From Firmicutes bacterium UBA4845 (lineage in GTDB: Bacteria > Bacillota > Clostridia > Tissierellales > Sedimentibacteraceae), in the NCBI GenBank assembly GCA_002399975.1, contig DHER01000015.1, forward strand, positions 1 to 27,097: DNA of 27,097 nucleotides. The letters run 5' to 3'. The stretch's first letter is position 1. The number at the start of each line of letters is the position of its first letter. Shown here one piece after another: positions 8,653 to 15,014 of the stretch. The translations under genes and the position numbers were made by a program. The notes beneath the pieces were generated by a model. It was not told the origin of the DNA. It saw only the letters and a program-made list of their open reading frames with translations, and did no database searches.

Positions 8653-9885
8653 ATGTTAACAAATATTTTAGTAGAAGATGCCAATAAAATAATTGCAAAT
8701 GAATGTATCAATATACAAGCCATAGGGTTGCCAATATTAGATAGTTTAGATTATGTTTTAGCGGAGGATATTGAATCCGATATAAATATACCACCTTTTA
8801 ACAGGTCTCCTTTAGATGGCTATGCATATAGATCAGAAGATACTTTAGAGGCAACTAAGGATTCACCTATAACTTTAGAAGTTATTGACAATATCCAAGC
8901 TGGATATGTAAGCAATAAGAAGATTGAAAAGGGTCAGGCCGTCAGAATAATGACTGGAGCTAAGATACCTAAAGGGGCAGATGTAATCATTAGATATGAG
9001 GATACGGAGTTTACAAATAAAGAAGTGAAAATATTTAAAAGCTTAAGCCCCCAATCCAATATAGTTAAAATGGGCGAGGATGTGGAAATTGGAGATGTAA
9101 TTTTAAGACAAGGAATGACGATTGGACCAGCAGAAATAGGCATTCTGGCATCTTTAGGAAGAAATTATGTGAGAGTATATGCTAAACCTAGAGTAGCAAT
9201 TTTAGCTACAGGAGATGAACTCTTAAATATTGATGATAGATTGGAAGAAGGCAAGATAAGAGATAGCAATTCCTATAGTATTGCGGCACAAGTTAAAAAA
9301 TTAGGCGGAGAGGCTATAATACTTGGGACTGTTAAAGATGATAAGGATGCTATAAAAGAAAAGATAGAATTATCTTTAAAAAGTGCGGATATGATAATTA
9401 CTACGGGAGGGGCCTCTGTAGGGGATTCAGATTTAATTAAGGATGTCTTTTTAGAAATGGGAGCTAAAATTTTGTTTTGGAAAGTAAGGATGAAACCTGG
9501 CTCACCTATGGTCGTGGCAAAGTATGAAGATAAATTCCTATTCGGGTTATCTGGTAATCCAGCTGCATCTTATATTACATTTGAAGAATTTGTAAGACCA
9601 ACCATATTAACGTTGATGGGTAAAGAAAACCATAAGATGATGGAAGTAAGTTCTATATTGGAAGATGATTTCAATAAAGTTAGGAATCAAGATAGATATG
9701 TTAGGGCTTTTACATATAAAAAAGAAGGTAGATATTATACCAAGCTTCCAGATAATCATAGCTCTGGAATTTTATCTAGCTTATGCGGGAAAAACTCTTT
9801 ATTTCTTGTAGCTGGTGGAACAGGTCCTTATAAAAAGGGGGATAAGATAAAGGTAGAATTAATAGATTATTTGGAGGTAGAATAA
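8653..9885 (+). CDS. moeA: Molybdopterin molybdenumtransferase MoeA
   Basis: A 410-residue protein that inserts molybdate into adenylylated molybdopterin, the last general step of molybdenum cofactor synthesis. Seen are the N-terminal domain motif PPFNRSPLDGYAY, the MoaB/MogA-like fold with ATGDELL, TTGGASVGDSD and FGLSGNPAAS, and a C-terminal beta domain. Length is normal. The ATG at 8653 is chosen because GGAGG (8643-8647) is five bases upstream; GTG codons at 8629 and 8641 are in frame but lack as good a site. It presumably serves the molybdoenzyme upstream. Its stop overlaps the mobB start (TAATG). Confidence 0.93.
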   Translation: MLTNILVEDANKIIANECINIQAIGLPILDSLDYVLAEDIESDINIPPFNRSPLDGYAYRSEDTLEATKDSPITLEVIDNIQAGYVSNKKIEKGQAVRIMTGAKIPKGADVIIRYEDTEFTNKEVKIFKSLSPQSNIVKMGEDVEIGDVILRQGMTIGPAEIGILASLGRNYVRVYAKPRVAILATGDELLNIDDRLEEGKIRDSNSYSIAAQVKKLGGEAIILGTVKDDKDAIKEKIELSLKSADMIITTGGASVGDSDLIKDVFLEMGAKILFWKVRMKPGSPMVVAKYEDKFLFGLSGNPAASYITFEEFVRPTILTLMGKENHKMMEVSSILEDDFNKVRNQDRYVRAFTYKKEGRYYTKLPDNHSSGILSSLCGKNSLFLVAGGTGPYKKGDKIKVELIDYLEVE

Positions 9886-10373
9886 TGATACCTGTATTTT
9901 CTGTCATTGGAAGTAAATCCGATGTGGGTAAAACAACTGTTCTATGTAAGATCATTAGGGAATTGAAGGATAGAGGATATAGGGTAGGTACTATAAAGCA
10001 TGATGTTCACAGTTTTGAAATAGACCATCCAGGCAAAGATACCTGGAAACATGCCCAGGCGGGGGCAGATGTAGTAGCCATATCCTCCCCAAAGAAAATG
10101 GCTATAATTGAAAAATTAGAAGAAGAATATAGACTGGACGATATAATCCAAAAAATTAATAATGTAGATATTATAATTACAGAAGGATATAAAGGTGGAG
10201 ACAAACCTAAATTAGAGGTATTTAGGCAAGGGATAACAGATGAAATTTATTCTAAAGATGAAGAATTATTTGCAATTATTACAGACACACCAATTGATAA
10301 AAAGATACCTCAATTTGGTTTTGGTGAAATAAAAAAAACAGTAGACTTAATAGAAGAAACATTTTTGAAATAA
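9885..10373 (+). CDS. mobB: Molybdopterin-guanine dinucleotide biosynthesis protein MobB
   Basis: A 162-residue P-loop GTPase that assists MobA in attaching GMP to molybdopterin to form the bis-MGD cofactor used by Nas/Nap-type enzymes. The Walker A motif is GSKSDVGKTT near residue 9; GTIKHDVHSFEIDHPGKDT is a MobB hallmark and IIITEGYKGG marks the Walker B region. The start overlaps the moeA stop by one base, indicating coupling. No mobA is in the window. Just past the stop a short GATGCTA/TAGCATC hairpin (10381-10397) is visible without a U-run. Confidence 0.93.
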   Translation: MIPVFSVIGSKSDVGKTTVLCKIIRELKDRGYRVGTIKHDVHSFEIDHPGKDTWKHAQAGADVVAISSPKKMAIIEKLEEEYRLDDIIQKINNVDIIITEGYKGGDKPKLEVFRQGITDEIYSKDEELFAIITDTPIDKKIPQFGFGEIKKTVDLIEETFLK

Positions 10374-10472
10374 AAATATAGATGCTAATATAGCATCATA
10401 CCATACAGATCCATTTATTGATTAAACCATCGTATTATGATAAACTAATAAATGAGAATTAAATATTTAAGG

Positions 10473-10625
10473 CATTAGATTCTTTTAGATTAATAGGGAA
10501 ATCGGTGAAAAACCGATACAGCCCCCGCTACTATAAGTGGGTACAACCAATCTGTACCACTGGATTTTATCTGGGAAGGTATTGGAAATGGAATAGTCCA
10601 CAAGTCAGGAGACCTACTTAATGGT
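10473..10625 (+). promoter_or_regulatory. Cobalamin (AdoCbl) riboswitch
   Basis: Conserved parts of a B12 riboswitch appear in order: GGGAAATCGGTGAAAAACCG near 10497, AGCCCCCGC with the following ACTATAAGTGGG, ACCACTGG, CTGGGAAGG near 10572, and the B12 box AGTCAGGAGACCT at 10603-10615. It is followed by a terminator at 10686-10717, fitting transcriptional control in which bound cobalamin lowers expression. It precedes the tetrapyrrole genes (hemA remnant, precorrin-2 dehydrogenase, hemC), a usual target in anaerobes that make cobalamin through sirohydrochlorin. Confidence 0.93.
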
Positions 10626-10685
10626 TTATATGGAGTAGCCTTCGATGGGAAGGAGGGGCTTATCTTTATGAAAATAAATGAATGT

Positions 10686-10717
10686 GGATCCCCAGCCTAT
10701 AAGGTTGGGGATTTTTA
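10686..10717 (+). terminator. Riboswitch-associated intrinsic terminator
   Basis: ATCCCCAGCC (10688-10697), the loop TATAA and GGTTGGGGAT (10703-10712) form a 10 bp stem with one GU pair, followed by TTTT. A short open frame starting at 10668 behind GGAGGGG runs through the hairpin for 16 codons. It may be the abandoned start of a lost first gene. Confidence 0.75.
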
Positions 10718-10730
10718 AATTCTTCTCATC

Positions 10731-10895
10731 GTTGTATTGATGCCCTTTATGTTGGTAGCAGTATTGGATTCTGCCGTATTAGGGGTGGAACAGATACTAG
10801 GTTAGATAAGGGAGTCTATTAAGACATTGAAGAAGGTAGACATGGAGAAATCGGAAGAATATATGGAAATAGTGAAGGAATTATTTCAATTTTAG
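10731..10895 (+). pseudogene. hemA: Glutamyl-tRNA reductase remnant
   Basis: One reading frame gives VAVLDSAVLGVEQILG at 10755-10802, matching the conserved HemA segment usually seen as GLDSxVLGExQILGQ. A TAG stop (10803-10805) follows. The same frame resumes with IRESIKTLKK and ends YMEIVKELFQF-stop (stop 10893-10895), matching the extreme HemA C-terminus, where proteins typically end with an EYxExLxELF motif. About 400 residues are therefore reduced to two fused scraps by internal deletion plus a stop. The remnant sits in the normal hemA position, first in the operon and eleven bases before precorrin-2 dehydrogenase. The motif match is seen directly; the deletion history is inference. Confidence 0.75.
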
Positions 10896-10905
10896 GGGTG
10901 CTATT

Positions 10906-11514
10906 GTGTTCTATCCTATAATGATGGATATATTTAATAAAAAGATAGTAGTTGTAGGGGGAGGAGAAGTAGGCTATAGGAAGGCTAGAAATCTATTGAA
11001 ATTTGATGCCAAAGTAGTGGCCATAAGTCCCCAATTCATCGATAAATTCTATGAACTAGAAAGAGAATATGAAGGATGCATAAGGCTTATAGATGATTTC
11101 TACAAAAAAGAATATATCTATGATCATTTTATGGTAATAGGAGCCACCTCTTCTAGAAAAACCAATAGGCAAATTGCAATGGACAGCAGGGAATTAAATA
11201 TATTATGTAATATAGTGGATAGTCAAGAAGAATCCACCTTTATATTCCCAGCCGTTGTCAATAGGGAAGGGGTAATAGTGTCCATTTCAACTATGGGCAA
11301 ATTCCCATATCTATGTAAAAGGATAAGAGAGGATATGGAATGTAAATATTCCAAATTTGATGGGGAGTACATGGACTTACTGGAGAAACTTAGGAAAGTG
11401 GTTTTATCCAATTATAAGGATAGAAGTCAGGAACTATTTGATTATTCCTTAGAACTGAATAAAAATGAATTGATACAATTCCTCGAGAAACTGATGGATG
11501 GAAAGGAGGATTAG
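10906..11514 (+). CDS. Precorrin-2 dehydrogenase / siroheme synthase N-terminal domain protein
   Basis: A 202-residue NAD-dependent enzyme of the CysG-N/Met8p/SirC family that oxidises precorrin-2 to sirohydrochlorin, on the route to siroheme and cobalamin. It begins FYPIMMDIFNKK and has the Rossmann motif VVVGGGEVGYRKA at about residue 15, followed by ATSSRKTNRQI and FPAVVNREGVIVSISTMGK, all characteristic. The start is GTG at 10906 with AGGGGTG upstream. The gene appears complete. It lies between the hemA remnant and hemC under the cobalamin riboswitch. Its product would feed siroheme for AsrC, provided precorrin-2 is still made elsewhere in the genome. Confidence 0.9.
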   Translation: MFYPIMMDIFNKKIVVVGGGEVGYRKARNLLKFDAKVVAISPQFIDKFYELEREYEGCIRLIDDFYKKEYIYDHFMVIGATSSRKTNRQIAMDSRELNILCNIVDSQEESTFIFPAVVNREGVIVSISTMGKFPYLCKRIREDMECKYSKFDGEYMDLLEKLRKVVLSNYKDRSQELFDYSLELNKNELIQFLEKLMDGKED

Positions 11515-11515
11515 C

Positions 11516-12430
11516 ATGAAGGTGGTAGTAGGTACTAGAGGTAGTAATTTGGCATTGAGTCAGACCAATATAGTTATCCATAAAATAAAACAAATTCATC
11601 CTGATGTACAATTTGAAATAAAGGTGATGAGGACAAAGGGAGATATACTAAAGGATATAGCCGTAGATAAATTAGGCGGAAAAGAAATATTTGTAAATGA
11701 AATAGAGAAGGAACTTCTAGATGGAACTATAGATATGGCGGTTCATAGTATGAAGGATATGCCAGGAGAATTGCCAAAAGGGCTTAAATTATCATCCGCC
11801 CCCTTAAGAGAGGATTATAGGGATGTATTTGTATTTAGAAAAGGGATAAACAGCCTAGATGAACTACCTAAGGGTGCTAAAATAGGTACTGGAAGTAAGA
11901 GGAGGAAGTATCAAATCCTAGACTATAGGTCAGATTTAAACATAGTCCCCATAAGAGGAAATGTGGAAACCAGAATAAAAAAGATAGAAACTGAAAATCT
12001 AGACGGAGTGATATTGGCAGCAGCTGGAATTAAAAGATTAGGTTTGAAATTAGAGAATAGAATTTTCTACATAGATAAAAAGATTATGCTACCTTCCCCT
12101 AGTCAAGGAATATTAGCTATTGAGATTAGAGAAGATGACGAAAGAATGGACAATTTATTATTGGGATTGTCCCATAGAGAGACGGAGATACAGGGGACAG
12201 TTGAAAGGGCATTTTTAAAAGGGGTAGGTGGAAATTGTAATCTGCCAGTGGGAGCCTATTGCCAAGTTCTAGGAGATAGGGTTATCCTAGATGGGCTTTT
12301 GGGTTCGGAAGAGGGGGATATACTAATAAGAAAATCTATAGAGGAAGATATAGATTCCTACCGAGAAACGGGAGGTAAGTTAGCAGAAATTATAATGGAG
12401 GAGATGACCCTAATACGGCTAAAGCCATAG
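11516..12430 (+). CDS. hemC: Hydroxymethylbilane synthase (porphobilinogen deaminase)
   Basis: A 304-residue enzyme that joins four porphobilinogens into hydroxymethylbilane. Seen are GTRGSNLALSQT at the N-terminus, VMRTKGD, VHSMKDMPGELP, IGTGSKRRKYQ and PIRGNVETR, plus the dipyrromethane cofactor cysteine Cys241 in GGNCNLPVGAY, at nearly the same position as in E. coli (Cys242). The ATG at 11516 follows AAGGAGG and is preferred over the upstream in-frame ATG at 11498. The last residues (MTLIRLKP) are read out of frame through sequence that looks like the 3' end of hemD, so the native C-terminus may have been replaced by a deletion. The core enzyme looks intact. Confidence 0.93.
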   Translation: MKVVVGTRGSNLALSQTNIVIHKIKQIHPDVQFEIKVMRTKGDILKDIAVDKLGGKEIFVNEIEKELLDGTIDMAVHSMKDMPGELPKGLKLSSAPLREDYRDVFVFRKGINSLDELPKGAKIGTGSKRRKYQILDYRSDLNIVPIRGNVETRIKKIETENLDGVILAAAGIKRLGLKLENRIFYIDKKIMLPSPSQGILAIEIREDDERMDNLLLGLSHRETEIQGTVERAFLKGVGGNCNLPVGAYCQVLGDRVILDGLLGSEEGDILIRKSIEEDIDSYRETGGKLAEIIMEEMTLIRLKP

Positions 12431-12480
12431 GTGAGTATGGGTTAAATGTGGATTTTATTTCAATGGAGGAGGAAATATAA
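12403..12480 (+). pseudogene. hemD: Uroporphyrinogen-III synthase 3' remnant
   Basis: In the frame that ends with TAA at 12478-12480 the sequence reads NTAKAIGEYGLNVDFISMEE. This resembles the C-terminal HemD segment (GPxTAxAxxxxGLxVDxxAxE). It overlaps the hemC end by 28 bases and sits directly before the hemB fragment, exactly where the end of a cobA-hemD fusion gene lies in clostridial operons. The remainder of cobA/hemD is absent. The match is short, so confidence is moderate. Confidence 0.5.
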
Positions 12481-12481
12481 T

Positions 12482-12649
12482 ATGGAGAATATAAATAGAA
12501 CCAGAAGGCTTAGGGCAAATCCAGCTATAAGGGCTATGGTAAGGGAGACTAAATTATCCATAGATGATTTTATATATCCCCTTTTCGTTGTAGAGGGAAA
12601 TGGGATTATAAATGACACAAGGGGACGGTTCTTCTGTGTTGTTAAATGA
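12482..12649 (+). pseudogene. hemB: Porphobilinogen synthase 5' fragment, truncated by a repeat
   Basis: The ATG at 12482, behind GGAGGAGG, opens with ENINRTRRLRANPAIRAM, then VRETKLSIDDFIYPLFVVEG, the unmistakable N-terminus of HemB. After about 42 codons the frame enters the REP-like palindrome at 12608 and reads NDTRGRFFCVVK before a stop. Full HemB is about 320 residues, so the catalytic lysines and metal site are missing. No further hemB sequence appears after either repeat. A non-functional remnant is by far the likeliest reading. Confidence 0.88.
12608..12643. repeat. REP-like palindrome, class A, copy 1 (in hemB)
   Basis: The 36-base unit begins ATAAATGACACAAGGGGACG and ends TTCTTCTGTGTTGTT. 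ACACAAGGGGA pairs imperfectly with TTCTTCTGTGT. It matches the copy at 13269-13304 at all but three positions. It cuts hemB and supplies its artefactual tail. Palindromic units with a GGGGACGGTT core resemble elements mobilised by REP-associated tyrosine transposases; no such transposase is in the window. Confidence 0.8.
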
Positions 12650-12725
12650 AATTATGTTTAATTATACTGTAAAGGATATGGTGAATTATTCGGAAGTTAG
12701 TTGCAGAATTAAGTAGGGGGATAAT

Positions 12726-12950
12726 ATGAAAAATAATATTAAAAAATTATTAGATAATAAAGTATGGGTAAATGAATTTGGAGAAGAAAAAAAAGGCATT
12801 AGCATAAATAAATTTGCTAATGATTTAGATATGTATTATAAAACTGCATTTGCTTTAGTAAAAAGAGAAGATTTATCTGATACGAAAATGGGCACATTAC
12901 AAAAAGTTGCCGAATATTTAGAAGTGAATGTTGAGGAACTATATAAGTGA
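12726..12950 (+). CDS. Small XRE-like helix-turn-helix protein
   Basis: A 74-residue protein behind a good site (AGGGGGATAATATG). The segment ISINKFANDLDMYYKTAFAL and the ending LQKVAEYLEVNVEELYK resemble Cro/CI-type helix-turn-helix proteins, whose last helix commonly reads LxKIAxxLxVxxxELF. The N-terminal LLDNKVWVNEFGEEKKG is unusual and may be a short beta hairpin. It stands alone between the two class A repeats, followed by AT-rich non-coding sequence and a terminator at 13068. Target and role are unknown; it may be left over from a mobile element. Confidence 0.6.
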   Translation: MKNNIKKLLDNKVWVNEFGEEKKGISINKFANDLDMYYKTAFALVKREDLSDTKMGTLQKVAEYLEVNVEELYK

Positions 12951-13067
12951 ATTAAAAATAATTCAATAAGTTGATGTAATGATTTGGAAGATATAAAGGC
13001 ATAAAAATTATTTAAAGGCTAGGAAAATTTATCAAGACCTAATTTGAAAAAATATTGAAAAACAGAA

Positions 13068-13112
13068 GAAAGGACATATTATACATGTATAGTATGTCCT
13101 TTCTTATTATAT
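13068..13112. terminator. Intrinsic terminator, possibly bidirectional
   Basis: GAAAGGACATA (13068-13078) pairs perfectly with TATGTCCTTTC (13093-13103), followed by TTATTATAT on the plus strand. On the minus strand TTCTGTTTTTC follows. It would end the small XRE gene and, from the other side, the coiled-coil remnant. The stretch 12951-13067 shows no gene. Confidence 0.75.
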
Positions 13113-13189
13113 CTGTAACTTATTTAAAAATTTGTTTGTTACTTCTATTGCACATAATTTATAGTTATATAATACCAGTATTTGTTTTA

Positions 13190-13268
13190 TTATATTTTAT
13201 TATAAATATCTGCATAATTAATTTTGACTTGTTCTCTTAATTGTTTATTTTCTTCTTCTAATTTCTTG
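13190..13268 (-). pseudogene. Coiled-coil C-terminal fragment cut by a REP-like repeat
   Basis: On the minus strand, immediately out of the class A repeat, one frame reads IKKLEEENKQLREQVK then INYADIYNKI and a stop. This charged coiled coil resembles the C-termini of small transposition accessory proteins such as the TnpC/DUF6262 group of Tn554-like elements, though other coiled-coil families end similarly. The 5' part of any parent gene is missing beyond the repeat. Only about 26 codons remain, so the family is uncertain. Confidence 0.35.
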
Positions 13269-13304
13269 ATAAATGACACAAGGGGACAGTTCCCCTGTGT
13301 TGTT
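13269..13304. repeat. REP-like palindrome, class A, copy 2
   Basis: Begins ATAAATGACACAAGGGGACA and ends GTTCCCCTGTGTTGTT. AACACAGGGGA on one strand pairs with ACACAAGGGGA on the other, giving a strong hairpin. It differs from copy 1 at three positions, two of which improve its palindrome. It separates the coiled-coil scrap from the promoter of the acetyltransferase leader. Confidence 0.8.
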
Positions 13305-13325
13305 TACAAATCTTAACTTCGCCTA

Positions 13326-13354
13326 TTGACAACTTCAACCCAGCATGTTAAGAT
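13326..13354 (+). promoter_or_regulatory. Sigma-A promoter for the acetyltransferase leader
   Basis: A consensus -35 TTGACA (13326-13331), 17-base spacer and -10 TAAGAT (13349-13354) predict a transcript start near 13361. That leaves about 190 nucleotides of leader before an intrinsic terminator and 227 before the acetyltransferase start. Confidence 0.75.
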
Positions 13355-13360
13355 ATTACA

Positions 13361-13552
13361 CAATTAAGTGGCATTGCACGATTTCCAGTGAAATTGTGTG
13401 CCACAAAGTGAGTGTATCTAGGGTTATACATGAAGTAGAGCTATACCTGAGCGGTACAGGGAAAGTTTCTAGTTGTACATAGAAATTTCCTACACGCAGA
13501 TTAAAAATTAAACCTGCGGAGTCACTATCCAAAGTGATTCTGCGGGTTTTTT
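13361..13552 (+). ncRNA. Structured leader RNA with terminator/antiterminator (candidate attenuator)
   Basis: Several helices can be drawn. GTGGCA/TGCCAC with inner CACGATTTC/GAAATTGTG spans 13368-13404. GTGTA (13412) with TACAC (13491) closes a domain holding GGAAA-TTTCTA/TAGAAA-TTTCC (13460-13490). CGCAG (13495-13499) can pair with CTGCG (13514-13518), which is the 5' arm of the terminator, giving an antiterminator. ACACAATT (13358-13365) can also compete for AATTGTGT inside the first hairpin. A minimal ATG-AAG-TAG frame (13430-13438) follows AGGG, and a 24-codon GTG frame (13408-13482) lacks a good site. I do not recognise a known riboswitch class. Control by ligand, tRNA or ribosome stalling are all possible. 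Confidence 0.55.
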
Positions 13553-13557
13553 TATAT
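13511..13557 (+). terminator. Leader terminator before the acetyltransferase
   Basis: AACCTGCGGAGTCACT (13511-13526) pairs with AGTGATTCTGCGGGTT (13533-13548) over 16 positions including a few GU pairs, followed by seven Ts. It lies about 35 bases before the acetyltransferase start and overlaps the competing CGCAG/CTGCG pairing. Confidence 0.85.
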
Positions 13558-13587
13558 AAAAATATAAATAAAAAAGGGGGAATTGGC

Positions 13588-14154
13588 ATGTATTTCAAAA
13601 AAATTGTAGGGAAAAAGTGTTACCTATCTCCAATGAATGTGGAGGATTACGAAAAATATACTGAATGGGTTAATGACATGGAAGTAGCTGCAGGGCTTAT
13701 ATTTGCATCTGAGCTAATAGGACCTGAAACTGAAAAATTAGCTCTAGAAAGACTTTCTACTAGTGGATACAATTTTGCCATTATAGATGCAGAGAAAGGT
13801 AAACTCATTGGGAATTGTGGATTTCCAAAGTTAGATCACTTAAATAAAGCAGGAGAAGTGGGTATATTTATTGGCAATAAAGATTATTGGGGCAAAGGTT
13901 ATGGTCAGGAAGTGTTAAAGCTTCTGTTAGACTTTGGTTTCAATATATTGAATTTACACAATATTTCTTTAAAAGTATATTCATTTAACCAACAAGCAAT
14001 AGAATGCTATAAAAAAGTGGGCTTTAAAAAGGCAGGTAGAATTCGTGAAACAAAATTTATAGCTGGGAAAGCTTATGACGAAATTTTTATGGACATTTTA
14101 GATACAGAATATGAATCAATTTATATTAATAATATAGTAGATAAGAAATTGTAG
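13588..14154 (+). CDS. GNAT family N-acetyltransferase (RimJ/RimL-like)
   Basis: A 188-residue acetyl-CoA-dependent acetyltransferase of the Acetyltransf_3 (RimL-like) group. It starts MYFKKIVGKKCYLSPMNVED. The acetyl-CoA-binding segment is KDYWGKGYGQEVLKLLLDFG, and NLHNISLKVYSFNQQAIECY followed by KKVGFKKAGRIRE is the classic C-terminal motif. The ATG at 13588 follows AAAGGGGGAATTGGC. Substrates in this family include ribosomal proteins, polyamines and small toxic amines or antibiotics; none can be chosen from sequence. The gene sits behind its own promoter and an attenuator-like leader, so expression is probably inducible, which fits a resistance or stress role. Confidence 0.88.
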   Translation: MYFKKIVGKKCYLSPMNVEDYEKYTEWVNDMEVAAGLIFASELIGPETEKLALERLSTSGYNFAIIDAEKGKLIGNCGFPKLDHLNKAGEVGIFIGNKDYWGKGYGQEVLKLLLDFGFNILNLHNISLKVYSFNQQAIECYKKVGFKKAGRIRETKFIAGKAYDEIFMDILDTEYESIYINNIVDKKL

Positions 14155-14168
14155 AAATAAAAAAGGAA

Positions 14169-14819
14169 GTGTGTATCGTAGGCTTGTTCCCTGCATGGGC
14201 TGAACTTTATTCAAAAACAAATAAGCAATTAAATTTTGTTCAACACATTAATACTTTATTAAAACCTATAGGGAGAGCGGCAGTTGTTGTACCAGATAAT
14301 GTACTATTTGAAGGTGGAGCAGGGGAAAAAGTAAGAGAAAAGTTAATTGAAACAACTGATTTGCATACTATATTAAGGCTTCCAACTGGAATATTCTATA
14401 AACCAGGTGTAAAGGCAAATGTTATATTTTTTGATAAAAAGCCTGCTAGTCCAAATAAACAAACTAAAGAAATCTGGATATATGACTTAAGAACAAATAA
14501 ACATTTTACATTGAAGAAGAAACCATTGCAAAATAGCGACTTAGAAGAATTTGTTGAATGTTATAATCCTAAAAATAGGTATGAAAGAAGGGAAACTTAT
14601 TCTGAAGATAATCCTAATGGCAGATGGAGAAAATTTTCAATTGATGAAATAGAAAAAAATGATAAATTATCGCTAGACATATTTTGGATTAAAGATGATG
14701 ATTTAATTGATTTAGAATCTTTACCTTCGCCAGAAGAATTAGCAGCAGAGATATATGAAAGTCTGGAAAGTGCTGTTGAAAATTTTAAAGAATTGATGGA
14801 TGAATTGGACTATACATAA
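14169..14819 (+). pseudogene. hsdM: Type I restriction-modification methyltransferase HsdM, 3' remnant
   Basis: From about 14202 the frame matches the C-terminal third of HsdM: SKTNKQLNFVQHINTLLKP, GRAAVVVPDNVLFEGGAGEK and LRLPTGIFYKPGVKANVIFF, ending with the helical ELAAEIYESLESAVENFKEL tail. The N-terminal domain, SAM-binding motif and NPPF/Y catalytic motif are absent. Only 216 codons remain of the usual 480-550. The first codons from a GTG at 14169 (CIVGLFPAWA) look like unrelated junction sequence. No intact hsdS or hsdR follows. It could still be translated but cannot methylate DNA. Confidence 0.85.
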
Positions 14820-14911
14820 TGGATGATTATATTGGTTTCTTATCATTATTATGCCAATCAAGCTCAATAGGCGAAGATAAGTTCCCTTGGCAGGGCTGGC
14901 GAGGCTTATAG
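14819..14911 (+). pseudogene. Short frame coupled to hsdM remnant, cut at a REP-like repeat
   Basis: An ATG overlapping the hsdM stop (TAATG) opens a 30-codon frame starting MDDYIGFLSLLCQSSS and stopping exactly where the class B repeat begins at 14911. The start is where hsdS would normally be coupled, but the residues are too few to identify. It could be chance. Confidence 0.2.
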
Positions 14912-14940
14912 ACTGCAAAAATAATCGTCCTTAGCACATC
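14911..14940. repeat. REP-like repeat, class B, copy 2
   Basis: GACTGCAAAAATAATCGTCC followed by TTAGCACATC. The first 14 bases are identical to copy 4 at 25631 and the rest differs at a few positions. It marks the 3' limit of the hsdM debris. Confidence 0.7.
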
Positions 14941-14954
14941 ACCCATAAAGAGGT

Positions 14955-14990
14955 CCCCTATTTGCTATAGAATTCTATAATAAATAGGGG
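14955..14990. other. Strong stem-loop downstream of the XRE gene
   Basis: CCCCTATTT (14955-14963) pairs with AAATAGGGG (14982-14990) around an ATAGAATTCTAT palindrome. Neither strand has a good U-run after it, so it may be a weak terminator for the minus-strand XRE gene or an mRNA-stabilising hairpin. Confidence 0.45.
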
Positions 14991-15014
14991 GCTGATTATA
15001 TAAGTATTATAATA

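Noticed and set aside
10668..10718. A 16-codon frame behind GGAGGGG in the riboswitch expression platform
   Set aside because: It reads straight through the terminator stem and resembles no known leader peptide. It may mark a lost gene start but cannot be supported as a gene.
13055..13240. A 61-codon plus-strand open frame rich in Ile/Leu/Phe
   Set aside because: It begins before and runs through the terminator hairpin at 13068-13103, has no good ribosome binding site, and overlaps the minus-strand coiled-coil remnant. It is most likely chance in AT-rich DNA.
12608..13304. A two-unit CRISPR array formed by the class A repeats
   Set aside because: Two copies about 625 bases apart with a gene between them are not CRISPR spacing. 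The units are better explained as dispersed REP-like palindromes.
13361..13552. 6S RNA or T-box identity for the structured leader
   Set aside because: There is no single long helix with a central bulge as in 6S RNA, and I see no convincing T-box core sequence. It was kept as an unclassified leader.
13356..13598. An 80-codon minus-strand open frame opposite the acetyltransferase leader
   Set aside because: It lies wholly opposite a structured leader with clear promoter and terminator on the plus strand and starts inside the acetyltransferase gene. No protein family is recognised.
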